Positions 43,484 through 53,609 of a stretch of DNA of 64,000 bases are shown piece after piece. The notes beneath the pieces were generated by a model. It searched no databases. It was not told where the DNA came from and was given only the letters and a program-made list of their open reading frames with translations. The stretch's first letter is position 1. The number at the start of each line of letters is the position of its first letter. Position numbers and translations under genes: made by a program. The stretch spans positions 1 through 64,000 of the forward strand of contig NZ_SUQN01000012.1 in the NCBI RefSeq assembly GCF_013337685.1, written 5' to 3'. Origin of the DNA: Citrobacter gillenii. GTDB taxonomy: Bacteria > Pseudomonadota > Gammaproteobacteria > Enterobacterales > Enterobacteriaceae.

Positions 43484-44425
43484 ATGTTAGACAATGTTTT
43501 GAGAATTGCCACACGCCAAAGCCCCCTTGCGCTCTGGCAGGCACATTATGTCAAAGACGCTTTAATGGCAAATCACCCCGGTCTGGTCGTTGAACTGGTC
43601 CCTATGGTGACCCGTGGCGACGTGATCCTGGATACCCCGCTGGCGAAAGTCGGGGGGAAAGGTTTATTTGTCAAAGAGCTGGAAGTCGCGCTGTTAGAAA
43701 AACGCGCCGATATCGCCGTGCATTCCATGAAGGATGTGCCGGTCGAGTTCCCTGAAGGACTTGGGCTGGTTACTATCTGTGAACGCGAAGATCCACGCGA
43801 TGCGTTTGTCTCAAATAAATTTAACTCACTGGATGACCTCCCGGAAGGCAGCATCGTTGGGACGTCGAGCCTACGTCGCCAGTGCCAATTGGCGAAGCAG
43901 CGCCCGGATCTTGTTATCCGCTCATTGCGTGGCAACGTGGGCACACGCCTGAGCAAACTGGATAACGGCGACTATGACGCCATTATTCTTGCCGTCGCCG
44001 GGCTAAAGCGTTTAGGGCTTGAGTCACGCGTCCGGACCGCGCTGCCGCCAGAGGTCTCTCTGCCAGCTGTCGGGCAAGGTGCTGTGGGCATAGAATGTCG
44101 ACTTGACGATCTACGTACCCAGGCGCTGCTGGCCCCGCTCAACCATGAAGAAACCGCCCTGCGCGTCAAAGCGGAACGCGCCATGAACACCCGCCTGGAA
44201 GGGGGCTGTCAGGTGCCTATTGGCAGCTATGCAGAACTCATCAACGGTGAGATTTGGCTACGTGCGCTGGTCGGTGCACCTGACGGGTCGCAGATGGTGT
44301 GTGGAGAGCGTCGTGGTGCACCGCAGGATGCCGAACAAATGGGCATTTCCCTGGCGGAAGAACTGTTAGAGAACGGTGCGCGCACCATTCTGGCTGACGT
44401 TTATAACGGAGAAGCACCGGCATGA
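43484..44425 (+). CDS. hemC: HemC, hydroxymethylbilane synthase
   Basis: 313 aa from the ATG at 43484 ([19 protein letters not shown]), as in E. coli; the ribosome site is weak. It polymerises four porphobilinogens to hydroxymethylbilane. The dipyrromethane cofactor Cys is in [12 protein letters not shown] (about 242), and the arginine-rich pocket includes SSLRRQCQL and [10 protein letters not shown]. First gene of hemCDXY; it overlaps hemD by 4 bp. Confidence 0.98.
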   Translation: MLDNVLRIATRQSPLALWQAHYVKDALMANHPGLVVELVPMVTRGDVILDTPLAKVGGKGLFVKELEVALLEKRADIAVHSMKDVPVEFPEGLGLVTICEREDPRDAFVSNKFNSLDDLPEGSIVGTSSLRRQCQLAKQRPDLVIRSLRGNVGTRLSKLDNGDYDAIILAVAGLKRLGLESRVRTALPPEVSLPAVGQGAVGIECRLDDLRTQALLAPLNHEETALRVKAERAMNTRLEGGCQVPIGSYAELINGEIWLRALVGAPDGSQMVCGERRGAPQDAEQMGISLAEELLENGARTILADVYNGEAPA

Positions 44426-45162
44426 GTATTCTGGTCACCCGCCCGTCTCCCGCAGGGGAAGAGTTAGTGAGCCGTCTGCGCACACTGGGGCAGGTGGCCT
44501 GGAGTTTTCCGCTTATCGAGTTTTCGCCCGGTCGGGAACTGGCAACGCTAGCCTCCCGGCTGTCGGCGCTCACGGAAAACGATCTGGTCTTTGCTCTCTC
44601 GCAGCATGCCGTCACCTTTGCCGACGCAGAGCTTTCGCAGCAGGGGGCAAACTGGCCCACTCTCCCGCGCTATTTTGCTATCGGTCGCACAACAGCGCTG
44701 GCATTGCATACCGTGAGCGGATGCAATATTCACTATCCGCTGGATCGGGAAATCAGCGAAGTCTTGCTACAATTACCTGAATTACAAAATATTGCGGGAA
44801 AACGCGCGCTTATTTTACGCGGCAACGGCGGTCGTGAGCTGATAGGCGAAACCTTAACAGCTCGTGGTGCAGATGTTGATTTTTGTGAATGTTATCAACG
44901 CAGTGCAAAACATTACGATGGTGCAGAAGAGGCGATGCGCTGGCATTCACGCGGTGTGACGACGGTGGTTGTCACCAGCGGAGAGATGCTGCAACAGCTC
45001 TGGTCTCTTATTCCGCAGTGGTATCGTGAGCACTGGTTACTACGCTGTCGGCTGCTGGTCGTCAGTGAGCGTCTGGCGCACCTCGCCCGGGAACTGGGCT
45101 GGCAAGATATTAAGGTCGCTGATAACGCCGACAACGATGCGCTACTGCGCGCATTACAATAA
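44422..45162 (+). CDS. hemD: HemD, uroporphyrinogen-III synthase
   Basis: 246 aa. It closes hydroxymethylbilane with inversion of ring D to uroporphyrinogen III. The family has low sequence conservation; the two-domain fold is indicated by the N-terminal [13 protein letters not shown] and [13 protein letters not shown] in the second domain. Its ATG overlaps the hemC stop (ATGA). Confidence 0.96.
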   Translation: MSILVTRPSPAGEELVSRLRTLGQVAWSFPLIEFSPGRELATLASRLSALTENDLVFALSQHAVTFADAELSQQGANWPTLPRYFAIGRTTALALHTVSGCNIHYPLDREISEVLLQLPELQNIAGKRALILRGNGGRELIGETLTARGADVDFCECYQRSAKHYDGAEEAMRWHSRGVTTVVVTSGEMLQQLWSLIPQWYREHWLLRCRLLVVSERLAHLARELGWQDIKVADNADNDALLRALQ

Positions 45163-45183
45163 CTCTCATAATGGGATGCCATA

Positions 45184-46401
45184 ATGACGGAACAAGAAAA
45201 ATCCTCCGCCGTGGTTGAAGAGACCAGGGAGGCCGTGGAAACAACGCCACAGCCAGTCAAAGCAGAAAAAAAGAACCACAACAACACCGCACTGATCCTG
45301 AGCGCAGTGGCAATTGCGATTGCACTGGCGGCGGGCGTGGGTCTGTATGGCTGGGCGAAACAGCAGGCAACAACGCAAACAGCAACCAGCGATGCGCTGG
45401 CGACTCAGCTCATCGCGCTACAAAAAGCGCAGGAAAGTCAGAAGAGCGAGCTGGAAGGCATTATTAAACAGCAGGCCACACAGCTGGATGAAGCCAGTCG
45501 ACAGCAGGCCGCGCTGGTCAAACAGCTTGATGAAGTCCAGCAGAAGGTCGCCACCATCTCCGGCAGTGATGCAAAAACCTGGCTGCTGGCACAGGCTGAT
45601 TTCCTGGTGAAACTGGCCGGACGTAAATTATGGAGCGATCAGGACGTTACGTCTGCGGCAGCGCTGCTGAAAAGCGCCGATGCCAGCCTGGCAGACATGA
45701 ACGATCCCAGTTTGATTACCGCCCGTCGCGCCATCACCGATGATATCGCCAGCCTGTCTGCGGTTTCACAGGTCGACTACGACGGCATTATCCTCAAGGT
45801 AAATCAGCTCTCTAACCAGATTGATAACCTACGCCTGGCGGACAACAACACCGACGATTCACCGATGGATTCCGACAGCAGTGAGCTTTCCAGCTCTATT
45901 AGCGAATGGCGCGTCAATCTGCAAAAAAGCTGGCAGAACTTTATGGACAGCTTTATTACCATTCGCCGTCGCGATGAAACTGCCGTTCCGCTATTGGCAC
46001 CAAATCAGGACGTTTACCTGCGCGAAAATATCCGTTCTCGCCTGTTAGTGGCCGCACAAGCCGTGCCACGTCATCAGGAAGAAACCTATCGCCAGGCGCT
46101 GGAGAATGTCTCCACCTGGGTACGCGCCTATTACGACACCGACGATGCAACCACCAAAGCGTTTCTTGATGAAGTGGATCAGCTGAGCCAGCAAAGCATC
46201 AGTATGAACGTGCCAGACACGTTGCAGAGCCAGACCATTCTCGAGAAGCTCATGCAAACCCGCGTGCGTAATTTACTGGCACAGCCAACAACCTCTCCAG
46301 CCGAGGCTGAAACTGCACCTGCACCTGCACCTGCACCTGCACCTGCACCTGCACCTGCACCTCAGGCTGACACGCCGGCAACCGCGCCGCAGGGAGAATA
46401 A
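45184..46401 (+). CDS. hemX: HemX, membrane-anchored HemD-like accessory protein
   Basis: 405 aa. An N-terminal cytosolic tail and one membrane helix (about 38-58), then a coiled coil (about 75-125) and a helical periplasmic domain. It was once called a uroporphyrinogen-III methyltransferase, but no SAM site is apparent. The C-terminus is a Pro-Ala repeat encoded by eight GCACCT hexamers. It follows hemD by 21 bp and is in operon with hemY. Confidence 0.94.
   Translation: MTEQEKSSAVVEETREAVETTPQPVKAEKKNHNNTALILSAVAIAIALAAGVGLYGWAKQQATTQTATSDALATQLIALQKAQESQKSELEGIIKQQATQLDEASRQQAALVKQLDEVQQKVATISGSDAKTWLLAQADFLVKLAGRKLWSDQDVTSAAALLKSADASLADMNDPSLITARRAITDDIASLSAVSQVDYDGIILKVNQLSNQIDNLRLADNNTDDSPMDSDSSELSSSISEWRVNLQKSWQNFMDSFITIRRRDETAVPLLAPNQDVYLRENIRSRLLVAAQAVPRHQEETYRQALENVSTWVRAYYDTDDATTKAFLDEVDQLSQQSISMNVPDTLQSQTILEKLMQTRVRNLLAQPTTSPAEAETAPAPAPAPAPAPAPAPQADTPATAPQGE
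46315..46362 (+). repeat. GCACCT x8 tandem hexamer in hemX
   Basis: Eight perfect copies of GCACCT (48 bp) encode alternating Ala-Pro near the HemX C-terminus. Gain or loss of units keeps the frame, so this tract can vary in length without disrupting the gene. Confidence 0.95.
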
Positions 46402-46403
46402 TG

Positions 46404-47603
46404 ATGCTAAAAGTATTATTGCTCTTTGTGCTGCTGATCGCCGGGATCGTCGTCGGCCCAATGATCGCCGGTCATCAGGGATACGTGCTGATCCAAACAG
46501 ACAACTACAACATTGAAACCAGCGTGACGGGTCTGGTGATCATCCTGATCGTCGCCATGGTCATTCTGTTTGCGATTGAATGGCTGCTGCGCCGTATTTT
46601 CCGCACCGGTGCGCATACGCGCGGCTGGTTTGTGGGTCGCAAGCGCCGCCGTGCACGTAAGCAGACCGAGCAGGCTCTGCTCAAGCTGGCAGAAGGCGAC
46701 TATCAGCAGGTTGAAAAACTGATGTCGAAAAATGCCGATCACGCGGAACAGCCGGTAGTCAATTATCTTCTGGCAGCAGAAGCGGCTCAGCAGCGTGGTG
46801 ATGAAGCTCGCGCTAATCAGCACCTTGAACGTGCAGCTGAACTGGCCGGGAACGATACAATCCCGGTGGACATCACCCGTGTTCGCCTACAGTTGGCCCG
46901 CAATGAGGACCACGCCGCGCGCCACAGCGTCGACAAGCTGCTGGAAGTGACGCCGCGTCACCCGGAAGTTCTGCGTCTGGCTGAGCAGGCTTACATTCGC
47001 ACCGGTGCATGGAGTTCCTTACTGGATATCATTCCTTCTATGGCCAAAGCACGCGTGGGTGATGAAGAACACCGTGCCATGCTGGAACAACAAGCCTGGG
47101 TGGGCCTGATGGATCAGGTTCGCGCCGATCAGGGTAGTGAGGGTCTACGCGCATGGTGGAAAAACCAGAACCGTAAAACCCGTCATCAGGTTGCCCTGCA
47201 GGTCGCTATGGCTGAGCATCTGATTGAGTGCGACGATCATGATACGGCACAGCAAATCATCATTGAGGGTCTGAAACGCCAGTATGACGACCGCCTGGTA
47301 CTGCCTATCCCGCGTCTGAAAACCAACAACCCTGAGCAGATAGAAAAAGTGCTGCGCCAGCAGATTAAAGCCGTGGGCGATCGCCCGCTTCTGTGGAGTA
47401 CGCTTGGTCAGTCGTTGATGAAGCACGGTGAATGGCAGGAGGCAACGATCGCCTTCCGTGCGGCCCTTAAACAGCGTCCGGATGCCTACGACTACGCCTG
47501 GCTGGCCGACGCGCTGGACAGACTGCATCAACCGGAAGAAGCCGCCACGATGCGTCGTGATGGCCTGATGCTGACGCTACAGAACAACACTCCTTCGCAG
47601 TGA
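46404..47603 (+). CDS. hemY: HemY, membrane-bound TPR protein of the hem operon
   Basis: 399 aa from the ATG at 46404 (AGGGAG 7 bp upstream; a second ATG at 46401 overlaps the hemX stop and is possible). Two N-terminal membrane helices (about 1-24, 40-64) are followed by a cytosolic tetratricopeptide-repeat domain. It is a late protoporphyrin-step accessory protein of uncertain role; it is not the Bacillus HemY oxidase. Last gene of hemCDXY. Confidence 0.94.
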   Translation: MLKVLLLFVLLIAGIVVGPMIAGHQGYVLIQTDNYNIETSVTGLVIILIVAMVILFAIEWLLRRIFRTGAHTRGWFVGRKRRRARKQTEQALLKLAEGDYQQVEKLMSKNADHAEQPVVNYLLAAEAAQQRGDEARANQHLERAAELAGNDTIPVDITRVRLQLARNEDHAARHSVDKLLEVTPRHPEVLRLAEQAYIRTGAWSSLLDIIPSMAKARVGDEEHRAMLEQQAWVGLMDQVRADQGSEGLRAWWKNQNRKTRHQVALQVAMAEHLIECDDHDTAQQIIIEGLKRQYDDRLVLPIPRLKTNNPEQIEKVLRQQIKAVGDRPLLWSTLGQSLMKHGEWQEATIAFRAALKQRPDAYDYAWLADALDRLHQPEEAATMRRDGLMLTLQNNTPSQ

Positions 47604-47610
47604 TTCCCTC

Positions 47611-47640
47611 TTGCCCGGTGGCACTTCGCTTACCGGGCAA
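47611..47640 (+). terminator. REP-like stem-loop after hemY
   Basis: TTGCCCGGT...ACCGGGCAA, 9-bp stem, 8 bp after the hemY stop. No T run follows, so it may be a single REP unit that protects the 3' end rather than a strong terminator. Confidence 0.6.
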
Positions 47641-47642
47641 TC

Positions 47643-47848
47643 GTATACACAAAATCATTCAAGATGCATCAAGGTGGCAAGTCTGGGAATCCCCAAGAGC
47701 TTACATAAGTAAGTGACTGGGGAGACAAATCTGTCAGGAACAGATTTGAACGCTGTTTGCGGCGGCCCCGTAGGGGTGAGGCCCAGGGATGGGCCGAATA
47801 ACCCAGGCGTAGTCAACAAAGAGGCAGCTTGAAGGATGACGTGTATAT
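47643..47848. repeat. ERIC element with an internal insertion
   Basis: Terminal inverted repeats (GTATACACAAAATCATTC... / ...GAAGGATGACGTGTAT) and the ERIC core CCCCAAGAGCTTACATAAGT then AAGTGACTGGGG. The span is about 206 bp against the usual 127, because about 80 bp (roughly 47724-47810, itself with CCCCGTAGGGG-like inverted parts) interrupts the right half. Insertions at this place in ERICs are known. Confidence 0.88.
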
Positions 47849-47852
47849 GCAT

Positions 47853-48057
47853 AAAAAAACGCCCGCTCTTTTGGAGCAGGCGTTAAACAGGTCTGTATGA
47901 CAACATAAATGGGTGCTTCACTCAACGTTATGTCCATGGTGTTTGATGAGGCTAACGCGACATCTGTCAGTGGACGATAAGCACCGGAAACGGCTCTGCG
48001 TCATTCCTGAGTTTATGAGGCCAGATGGCGAACATAAGAGATGGAATGAGCATCTAC
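47853..48057 (-). ncRNA. glmZ: GlmZ small RNA
   Basis: About 205 nt, starting GTAGATGCTCATTCCATCTC at 48057 and ending at the T run (47853-47859). Nearly the whole sequence matches the E. coli GlmZ RNA as I recall it, including the CACTGACAGATGTCGC region and the ACGTTGAGTGAAG segment. GlmZ with Hfq activates glmS translation and is cut by RNase E with RapZ. It ends in the hairpin AACGCC...GGCGTT followed by TTTTTTT. It lies between hemY and the tRNA operon. Confidence 0.93.
47857..47885 (-). terminator. Terminator of glmZ
   Basis: AACGCCTGCTC / GAGCGGGCGTT hairpin (one mismatch), then seven T residues on the minus strand. Confidence 0.9.
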
Positions 48058-48068
48058 ACGCATATTAT

Positions 48069-48084
48069 TGCACAAGGCATGCCA
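48069..48084 (-). promoter_or_regulatory. Sigma-54-like promoter of glmZ
   Basis: TGGCATGCCTTGTGCA on the minus strand: the GG and GC dinucleotides fall about 25 and 13 bp before the 48057 start, fitting a -24/-12 element with one deviation (GTGCA for TTGCA). A TAATAT follows that can serve as a sigma-70 -10. This overlapping pair is the pattern known for glmY/glmZ in enterobacteria. Confidence 0.7.
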
Positions 48085-48211
48085 TGATTGCACTGCAAAA
48101 ACTAGTTATTCGGACTTTTTAAGACATCAGGTAATTCGGGACATGGCAACGATATCACACAGGTCTTTCTTTGTGTAAGTGCCTGAAAGAAGAGAAAATC
48201 AGAAAACAAAA

Positions 48212-48231
48212 AACCCCGCCGAAGCGGGGTT
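48212..48231 (-). terminator. Terminator of the argX-hisR-leuT-proM operon
   Basis: AACCCCGC/GCGGGGTT stem with TTCG-type loop, then TTTTTGTTTT on the minus strand, just after proM. Confidence 0.92.
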
Positions 48232-48237
48232 CAAAAT

Positions 48238-48314
48238 TGGTCGGCGAGAGAGGATTCGAACCTCCGACCCACTGGTCCCAAACCAGTTGCGCTACCAAGC
48301 TGCGCTACTCGCCG
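48238..48314 (-). tRNA. proM: tRNA-Pro (UGG)
   Basis: 77 nt including CCA, complete cloverleaf. Begins CGGCGAGTAGCGCAGC and has anticodon TGG in TTTGGGA. Last tRNA of the operon. Confidence 0.97.
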
Positions 48315-48355
48315 TTTTACTGCTTTTTGAATTTTTAGTTCAATTCTTTAAGTCG

Positions 48356-48441
48356 TGGTGCGAGGGGGGGGACTCGAACCCCCACATCCTAAGGACACTA
48401 ACACCTGAAGCTAGCGCGTCTACCAATTCCGCCACCTTCGC
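48356..48441 (-). tRNA. leuT: tRNA-Leu (CAG)
   Basis: 86 nt including CCA, class II with a long variable arm. Begins GCGAAGGTGGCGGAATTGG, anticodon CAG in CTTCAGG. The variable arm GTCC-TTA-GGAT is one base shorter than in the E. coli copy as I recall it; the stem still pairs with a G-T closing pair. Confidence 0.96.
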
Positions 48442-48461
48442 ATTTCACAACTTTAAATTAA

Positions 48462-48538
48462 TGGGGTGGCTAATGGGATTCGAACCCACGACAACTGGAA
48501 TCACAATCCAGGGCTCTACCAACTGAGCTATAGCCACC
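48462..48538 (-). tRNA. hisR: tRNA-His (GUG)
   Basis: 77 nt, including the extra 5' G(-1) characteristic of tRNA-His and CCA. Begins GGTGGCTATAGCTCAG, anticodon GTG in TTGTGAT. Confidence 0.97.
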
Positions 48539-48593
48539 ACTGCAAATCTTTTACGCGGTATTAAAACCACCGCAGCTCTGGCACCCTACTAAA

Positions 48594-48670
<77 letters not shown>

Positions 48671-48691
48671 TTAGCGCCGTTGCGGGGCTGG

Positions 48692-48720
48692 ATATTACGG
48701 AGGTCTCGGTCTGCTGTCTA
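48692..48720 (-). promoter_or_regulatory. Promoter of the tRNA operon
   Basis: TAGACA-N17-TAATAT (5/6 each), followed by a GC-rich discriminator (CCAGCCCCGC), the mark of stringently controlled stable RNA promoters. It stands 21 bp before argX. Confidence 0.87.
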
Positions 48721-48772
48721 GTGCTTTTTTAAAATAAATTACCGTTTGGTCACGGAATGTGCGTTTTGTCGC

Positions 48773-50158
48773 TTATTCCTCCAATTTTTGGCTTTCCCCA
48801 TGCCGATTCAGACCAAAAACCTTATAAATGAGCGTCACAGCCAGTATGAAGCCCATACCCACAAACAGCGACATTCGGGTATCTTCATTAAAATACATGC
48901 CGATCAATACGCAAATCAGGAACGCCATCGTCAAATAATTCGCCCACGGGAACAGAATGGAGCGGAAAGGATGGCTGGCAATCGCCTCTTTGTGTGCCTG
49001 ACGAAAACGCAGTTGGCTAATCAGGATAACAAACCACGGTACCATCCCCGGCAACACACTGGCGCTATAGACATACACAAAGACACGCTGCGGATTCGGA
49101 ATAACGTAATTCAGGCATGAGCCAATCAGCAAGATAGCGATAGAAATCGCTACGCCAGCAACCGGCACGCCATGACGAGAGACTTTTCCAACAACGGCAG
49201 GTAGTTGACGGTTCTTCGCCAGCGCGTACAGCATACGACCACAGCTATACATCCCGCTGTTGCAGCCAGACAGCGCGGCGGTCAGGACCACGAAGTTGAT
49301 AATCCCGGCCGCAGCGGTAATTCCAATTTTGGCAAACGTGAGAACGAACGGGCTGCCGTTGCTGCCAATCTCATTCCACGGGAAGATAGTGACGATCACA
49401 AATATCGCGCCGACGTAGAAAATCAGGATACGCCACAGCACTTTCCCTACCGCGCTACGCAATGTGACCTGCGGATTTTTGGCTTCACCCGCCGTGATGC
49501 CGATCAGCTCCACCCCCTGGTAGGAGGCCACCACGATACATAACGCGGTCAGGAAGCCTTTCCAGCCACCGGCAAAAAAGCCGCCGTGCTCGGTCAAGTT
49601 GCCGAAACCAATCGCCTGGCCGCCATTACCAAAGCCAAAGAAGATAACGCCGACCCCAATGACGATCATCACAATGATGGTGGTCACTTTGATCATCGCA
49701 AACCAGAACTCAATTTCACCGTACAGCCGAACCGCCGCCAGGTTTGCCAACGCCACTAACCCGACTGCAATCAGCGCGGGTATCCACTGTGCCATATCCG
49801 GGAACCAGAACTGCACGTAGACGCCAATGGCGGTAATTTCCGAGATCCCCACCGCCATCCACATAAACCAGTACGACCAGGCAGTGAGATAACCAAAGAA
49901 GGGGCTCATATAACGGTGGGCATACACCGCGAATGAACCGGCAACCGGCTCCAGAAACAGCATCTCGCCCATGGAACGCATAATGAAAAAGACGAACAGC
50001 CCGGCGACAATATAGGCCAACAGAACTGATGGCCCCGCCCATTTGAGGGTGCTGGCGGCGCCCATAAACAATCCAACGCCAATAGTGCCCCCAAGGGCAA
50101 TTAATTCGATATGACGAGCCTCCAGCCCACGCTGTAGCTCAGGTTTACTTTCTGCCAT
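48773..50158 (-). CDS. yifK: YifK (ThrP), threonine/serine symporter of the APC family
   Basis: 461 aa from the ATG at 50158 (AGAGGA upstream). Twelve membrane helices, with the amino-acid permease start [19 protein letters not shown] and the [19 protein letters not shown] block. E. coli YifK transports threonine and serine, and is repressed by GcvB and Lrp. The upstream leader (from about 50180) carries a CA-rich GcvB-type site. In-frame codons further upstream are not part of the family. It lies between wecG and the tRNA operon. Confidence 0.95.
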   Translation of the reverse strand: MAESKPELQRGLEARHIELIALGGTIGVGLFMGAASTLKWAGPSVLLAYIVAGLFVFFIMRSMGEMLFLEPVAGSFAVYAHRYMSPFFGYLTAWSYWFMWMAVGISEITAIGVYVQFWFPDMAQWIPALIAVGLVALANLAAVRLYGEIEFWFAMIKVTTIIVMIVIGVGVIFFGFGNGGQAIGFGNLTEHGGFFAGGWKGFLTALCIVVASYQGVELIGITAGEAKNPQVTLRSAVGKVLWRILIFYVGAIFVIVTIFPWNEIGSNGSPFVLTFAKIGITAAAGIINFVVLTAALSGCNSGMYSCGRMLYALAKNRQLPAVVGKVSRHGVPVAGVAISIAILLIGSCLNYVIPNPQRVFVYVYSASVLPGMVPWFVILISQLRFRQAHKEAIASHPFRSILFPWANYLTMAFLICVLIGMYFNEDTRMSLFVGMGFILAVTLIYKVFGLNRHGESQKLEE

Positions 50159-50167
50159 AAATCCTCT

Positions 50168-50179
50168 TGTTGTGTTTGT
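50168..50179 (-). promoter_or_regulatory. CA-rich GcvB target in the yifK leader
   Basis: ACAAACACAACA on the minus strand, immediately before AGAGGA and the ATG. It is complementary in type to the G/U-rich R1 seed of GcvB, known to bind yifK mRNA. Confidence 0.7.
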
Positions 50180-50391
50180 ATGCTTTCCGGTATGACCGGT
50201 TATCGTTATGGGTACATCGTTTTTTTGCCATAACAGGCCATACGGCGCCGACCGCTTGACGGTTGGCACCCAAAACACCACGGCACTATCATGATTGTTG
50301 CGAATGGTTTCCTAAAATCACTTAAATGGCAATTAAAGCATTCAAAAAATGAATAGATTGTTTGAGAAAGCAGCGATTATGTTGTGAATAA

Positions 50392-50417
50392 GTAGCGCAC
50401 TCAGCAGAATGCGCTAC
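50392..50417 (-). terminator. Candidate terminator of the wec operon
   Basis: GTAGCGCA/TGCGCTAC, 8-bp stem, 21 bp after the wecG stop; TTATT follows on the minus strand, a weak T tract. The remaining 210 bp before yifK contain its leader and no other recognised feature. Confidence 0.6.
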
Positions 50418-50437
50418 ATACCAAAGAAGGGAGGAGA

Positions 50438-51178
50438 TCAGAGATTGCCGGTATAGTGCCAGCGCAGATAACGTAATAAGCGAAGTTGACGCGTGATACG
50501 GCTCGGCTGCGACAGCAAGCGGTACAGCCACTCCAGCCCGAGGTTTTGCCAGACTTTAGGCGCACGTTTTACATGGCCGGTAAAGACGTCGTAGGTTCCA
50601 CCCACGCCCATATACAGCGCATCGGGATGAACCTGGCGGCAATCACGCATAAAGATTTCTTGTTTCGGTGACCCCATCGCTACGGTAACAATCTGCGCAC
50701 CGCTGGCGTGAATCCGCTCGAACAGCGCCTGACGCTGCTGCGGCGTAAAATAGCCGTCCTGGCTGCCCACAATGTTCACGTTCCATTGTGTACGCAGTTT
50801 TGCTTCCGTCTGCGCCAGCACCTCCGGCTTGCCGCCAATCAGGAAGACCGGCGTTCCTTCCCGGCCTGCTCGTGCCATTAAGGCCTCCCACAGATCGGCA
50901 CCGGCCACACGTGAAACCTGGGCCTGTGGAAATTTTTTTCGCACGGAACGCACGACGCTGATCCCATCGGCGTATTTGAACTCAGCGGCATCGATCAGCG
51001 CGCGTACCTCAGGGTTATCTTCCGCTGTCAGCAACTTCTCAGCATTGATCGCCACCAGCGTCCCCTGCCTAAGATGCCCTTCTGCAAACAGGTAATTCAG
51101 CGCATGCTGCATATCGCGCCAGCCAATCAGTTGTAATCCGCGCAGTGAATACAACGGCGCAGTGGTGTTATCAGTCAT
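50438..51178 (-). CDS. wecG: WecG, UDP-N-acetyl-D-mannosaminuronate transferase
   Basis: 246 aa, full length. GT26 family (WecG/TagA) glycosyltransferase: adds ManNAcA to GlcNAc-PP-undecaprenol to make ECA lipid II. The family block [19 protein letters not shown] and [19 protein letters not shown] is visible. Last gene of the ECA operon, 2 bp after wzyE. Confidence 0.97.
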   Translation of the reverse strand: MTDNTTAPLYSLRGLQLIGWRDMQHALNYLFAEGHLRQGTLVAINAEKLLTAEDNPEVRALIDAAEFKYADGISVVRSVRKKFPQAQVSRVAGADLWEALMARAGREGTPVFLIGGKPEVLAQTEAKLRTQWNVNIVGSQDGYFTPQQRQALFERIHASGAQIVTVAMGSPKQEIFMRDCRQVHPDALYMGVGGTYDVFTGHVKRAPKVWQNLGLEWLYRLLSQPSRITRQLRLLRYLRWHYTGNL

Positions 51179-51180
51179 TA

Positions 51181-52533
51181 CTATCCTTCAACCTGTGTCC
51201 GGGGCAGCGATTTTATGCGTTTATGAATCAGTCCGGCACTGTCAAACAGCCAGAACAACAGTTTTGCCACCAGCAAACAGACACCAAAAATCACGAGGAA
51301 AAAGACCACTCGCGAGACAAACGAATCCAGTCCTTCACGTGCTAACACGATCATATTGAAAATGGCACCGAAACAGAAACTGTGCAAAATCGCCGACTTG
51401 TAGCGGTTTGTTTCCCGGTTACCTAACTCGTACAGCCAGTCGAACCATTTTATGATAAGTCCAACCACAATCGCGCCTAACGGGATAAACAACGCCCCGC
51501 CCATCACCACCAGCGAGCCAATTAATGTTGGCGAGATAGCCAGCCCCGAGTGGTTGTTCAACACTTCCCAGGTAAAGTAGTTCGCCGAATTGAGTACGAT
51601 GCTCGGTCGCCCAGGCCACAGCCAACTGGGGATAAACACATAGAAGTCACGCACGATCGGCGCCAGACCCTGGAACTCAATATTGTGGTAATTCTGCAGC
51701 AACAATGCCAGGTTTTCCCACGGCGAGAAGGTGTCGCGCGTCAGATACAGGAAAGTATAGAACGCTTCGTCTCCGCTGACGTTCATGCCGTAGCGCTTCA
51801 GCGCCAGCCAGAACATCCCCACAATGCCCAGCACGCCAGCGGCCGCCAGCATCCACAGCGAAATCCAGCCGCGAATAATGCCGATAAACAGGAAGATGGC
51901 AAAGGCGATGATGATATTGGCGCGCGTGCCGCCCACAATCATATAGGTCAGCAAGCCAAACGCGACGGTGCTTACCAGAAAAAACAGCCACGCTTTGCTG
52001 TCCTGACGCAGGAAGTACACCACCAGCATCGCTGGGATGAAGAAGTAGAAGAAGCGCTTCAACGCCACACCGGAAACTTCACTGGAGAAGATCTGGCTGT
52101 AGGACTGCAGTCTGAACAGCAGGAAGCCGTTGTGCATAAAGAATATGCCCACGCTCACTAGCGCAATCGCCATCAATATTATCCACGTCAGATGAGCCTC
52201 AACGCGGTTGATAGTAAACAGTGGCTTACGCGGTCTTTCCGCCGTTCGCCTGCGTAAACGGGTTTTATAGGTCACGTAATAGACAGCATAGAAACAGGCG
52301 GCTGACAGCAGCGCCTGCAGCAGAATTTCCGGCGGGGCCACCGCCACGTCGAAGCGGAATACCAGCACGCTGGTCAGCGGAAAGCCAAAGAAAAACGTCA
52401 ATAAAAACAGCAATGAGAAGAACACATTGAAGTTAAAGCGTACCCGTCGGAACTCAAACCAGGTCAACGTGGCGATAAACAGTGTGGAGAGCAGCCACAC
52501 CACCAGCAGACCGCTGAATTGCATCAGGCTCAT
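51181..52533 (-). CDS. wzyE: WzyE, enterobacterial common antigen polymerase
   Basis: 450 aa, about 11 membrane helices and a large periplasmic loop. It links ECA trisaccharide repeats into chains on the periplasmic face, with chain length set by WzzE. The protein is highly conserved for a polymerase. It overlaps wecF by 4 bp. Confidence 0.95.
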   Translation of the reverse strand: MSLMQFSGLLVVWLLSTLFIATLTWFEFRRVRFNFNVFFSLLFLLTFFFGFPLTSVLVFRFDVAVAPPEILLQALLSAACFYAVYYVTYKTRLRRRTAERPRKPLFTINRVEAHLTWIILMAIALVSVGIFFMHNGFLLFRLQSYSQIFSSEVSGVALKRFFYFFIPAMLVVYFLRQDSKAWLFFLVSTVAFGLLTYMIVGGTRANIIIAFAIFLFIGIIRGWISLWMLAAAGVLGIVGMFWLALKRYGMNVSGDEAFYTFLYLTRDTFSPWENLALLLQNYHNIEFQGLAPIVRDFYVFIPSWLWPGRPSIVLNSANYFTWEVLNNHSGLAISPTLIGSLVVMGGALFIPLGAIVVGLIIKWFDWLYELGNRETNRYKSAILHSFCFGAIFNMIVLAREGLDSFVSRVVFFLVIFGVCLLVAKLLFWLFDSAGLIHKRIKSLPRTQVEG

Positions 52534-53609
52534 ACCGTTTCTCCGGAAGCAATTTTCAGCGCGTTATGCCACGGCTGTAGGTAATTCGGGCTAAAGAAGG
52601 TAATGGCGCTCTTATCGACCGAGGCCAGCTGACGCTGCGCTTCGCGCACAATACTTTCATTGAGTTCATCGGTGGTAAACAATACCGGCAAGTTTTGCTC
52701 TGCCATATCCTGCCAGAAGGGGTTTTCGCGGTTAAGCACACACGGAATACCGGCCTGGATCAACAGACACAAGGTGCCGATCCCCTGCTGACGAGCAAAA
52801 ATAAAGTAGCCCAAATCGCACTGACGCAGTAACGCCAGATAAGCCTCAAATTCCAGCTTTTCGCTGAGAATGTGCAGGTTTTCCGCACGAAATAATGCCA
52901 GTCCAGCCTGACGAACGTCATCGATATACGCCGCATTATCGGCAGGGTAACCCATGGGCACAATCACGTTCACCGTATCGCCAAACTGCTGATGCACGGC
53001 GCGCAGCGCGGCAATATGTTCATTGCTGCGGTCGCCGGAGTTTCCCACCAGAATGGTCATTTTCCCGCTGCGTTCACGCCCGTCGCTCATCGTATTGAGC
53101 GATGGATCCATGCGCGTCGGGAAATACAGCAGCTCACCGCGCACGCGCGGATGCAGCCCAGCGAAATAGCGCAAATCACCCCGCGTGGCAAACACGCAGC
53201 CCACGCGGTTTTGCGCCAGCCGACGAAGCGGATAAAACAGGCGGAATTTCAGTCCACTGGAGACTTCATACAGATCGGCGCCCCAGATGTGCCAGTAAAA
53301 CTGCTCGGGTTTAATTCCCCCACTCAGCAGTGCCAGCCATAAGCTGGTATTGAACTGACCGTGAAAGAAGAAACGCTGTTGACGATCCGCTTTCGCTTTC
53401 TTAATAACCGCCTCTGCCAGCGCCTTTTTCCCGCTATAGAAACTCAGCGATAACGCCGGGCAGCTTTCGCTGAATCCCGCATCCTGACCGGCAACCATAA
53501 ACACGCGCGCGTGCTCGCTCGTCGCAGCCAGCGAGTCGTTGAAAAACCGCAATACGGTTTGGTTATGGTGAGGGATATCCGATCCCAGAACGTGAATCAG
53601 TACTGTCAT
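52530..53609 (-). CDS. wecF: WecF, Fuc4NAc transferase
   Basis: 359 aa, GT56 family. It adds 4-acetamido-4,6-dideoxy-D-galactose to ECA lipid II, making lipid III. GT-B-like features include the N-terminal [17 protein letters not shown]. It overlaps wzxE and wzyE by 4 bp on each side. Confidence 0.96.
   Translation of the reverse strand: MTVLIHVLGSDIPHHNQTVLRFFNDSLAATSEHARVFMVAGQDAGFSESCPALSLSFYSGKKALAEAVIKKAKADRQQRFFFHGQFNTSLWLALLSGGIKPEQFYWHIWGADLYEVSSGLKFRLFYPLRRLAQNRVGCVFATRGDLRYFAGLHPRVRGELLYFPTRMDPSLNTMSDGRERSGKMTILVGNSGDRSNEHIAALRAVHQQFGDTVNVIVPMGYPADNAAYIDDVRQAGLALFRAENLHILSEKLEFEAYLALLRQCDLGYFIFARQQGIGTLCLLIQAGIPCVLNRENPFWQDMAEQNLPVLFTTDELNESIVREAQRQLASVDKSAITFFSPNYLQPWHNALKIASGETV

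Noticed and set aside
46315-46362. Tandem repeat as a CRISPR array
   Set aside because: Uniform 6-bp units without spacers, inside a gene; it is a coding microsatellite.
51550-52161. 203-codon plus-strand frame opposite wzyE
   Set aside because: Glutamine- and histidine-rich translation, typical of reverse reading of a membrane gene; no start signals.
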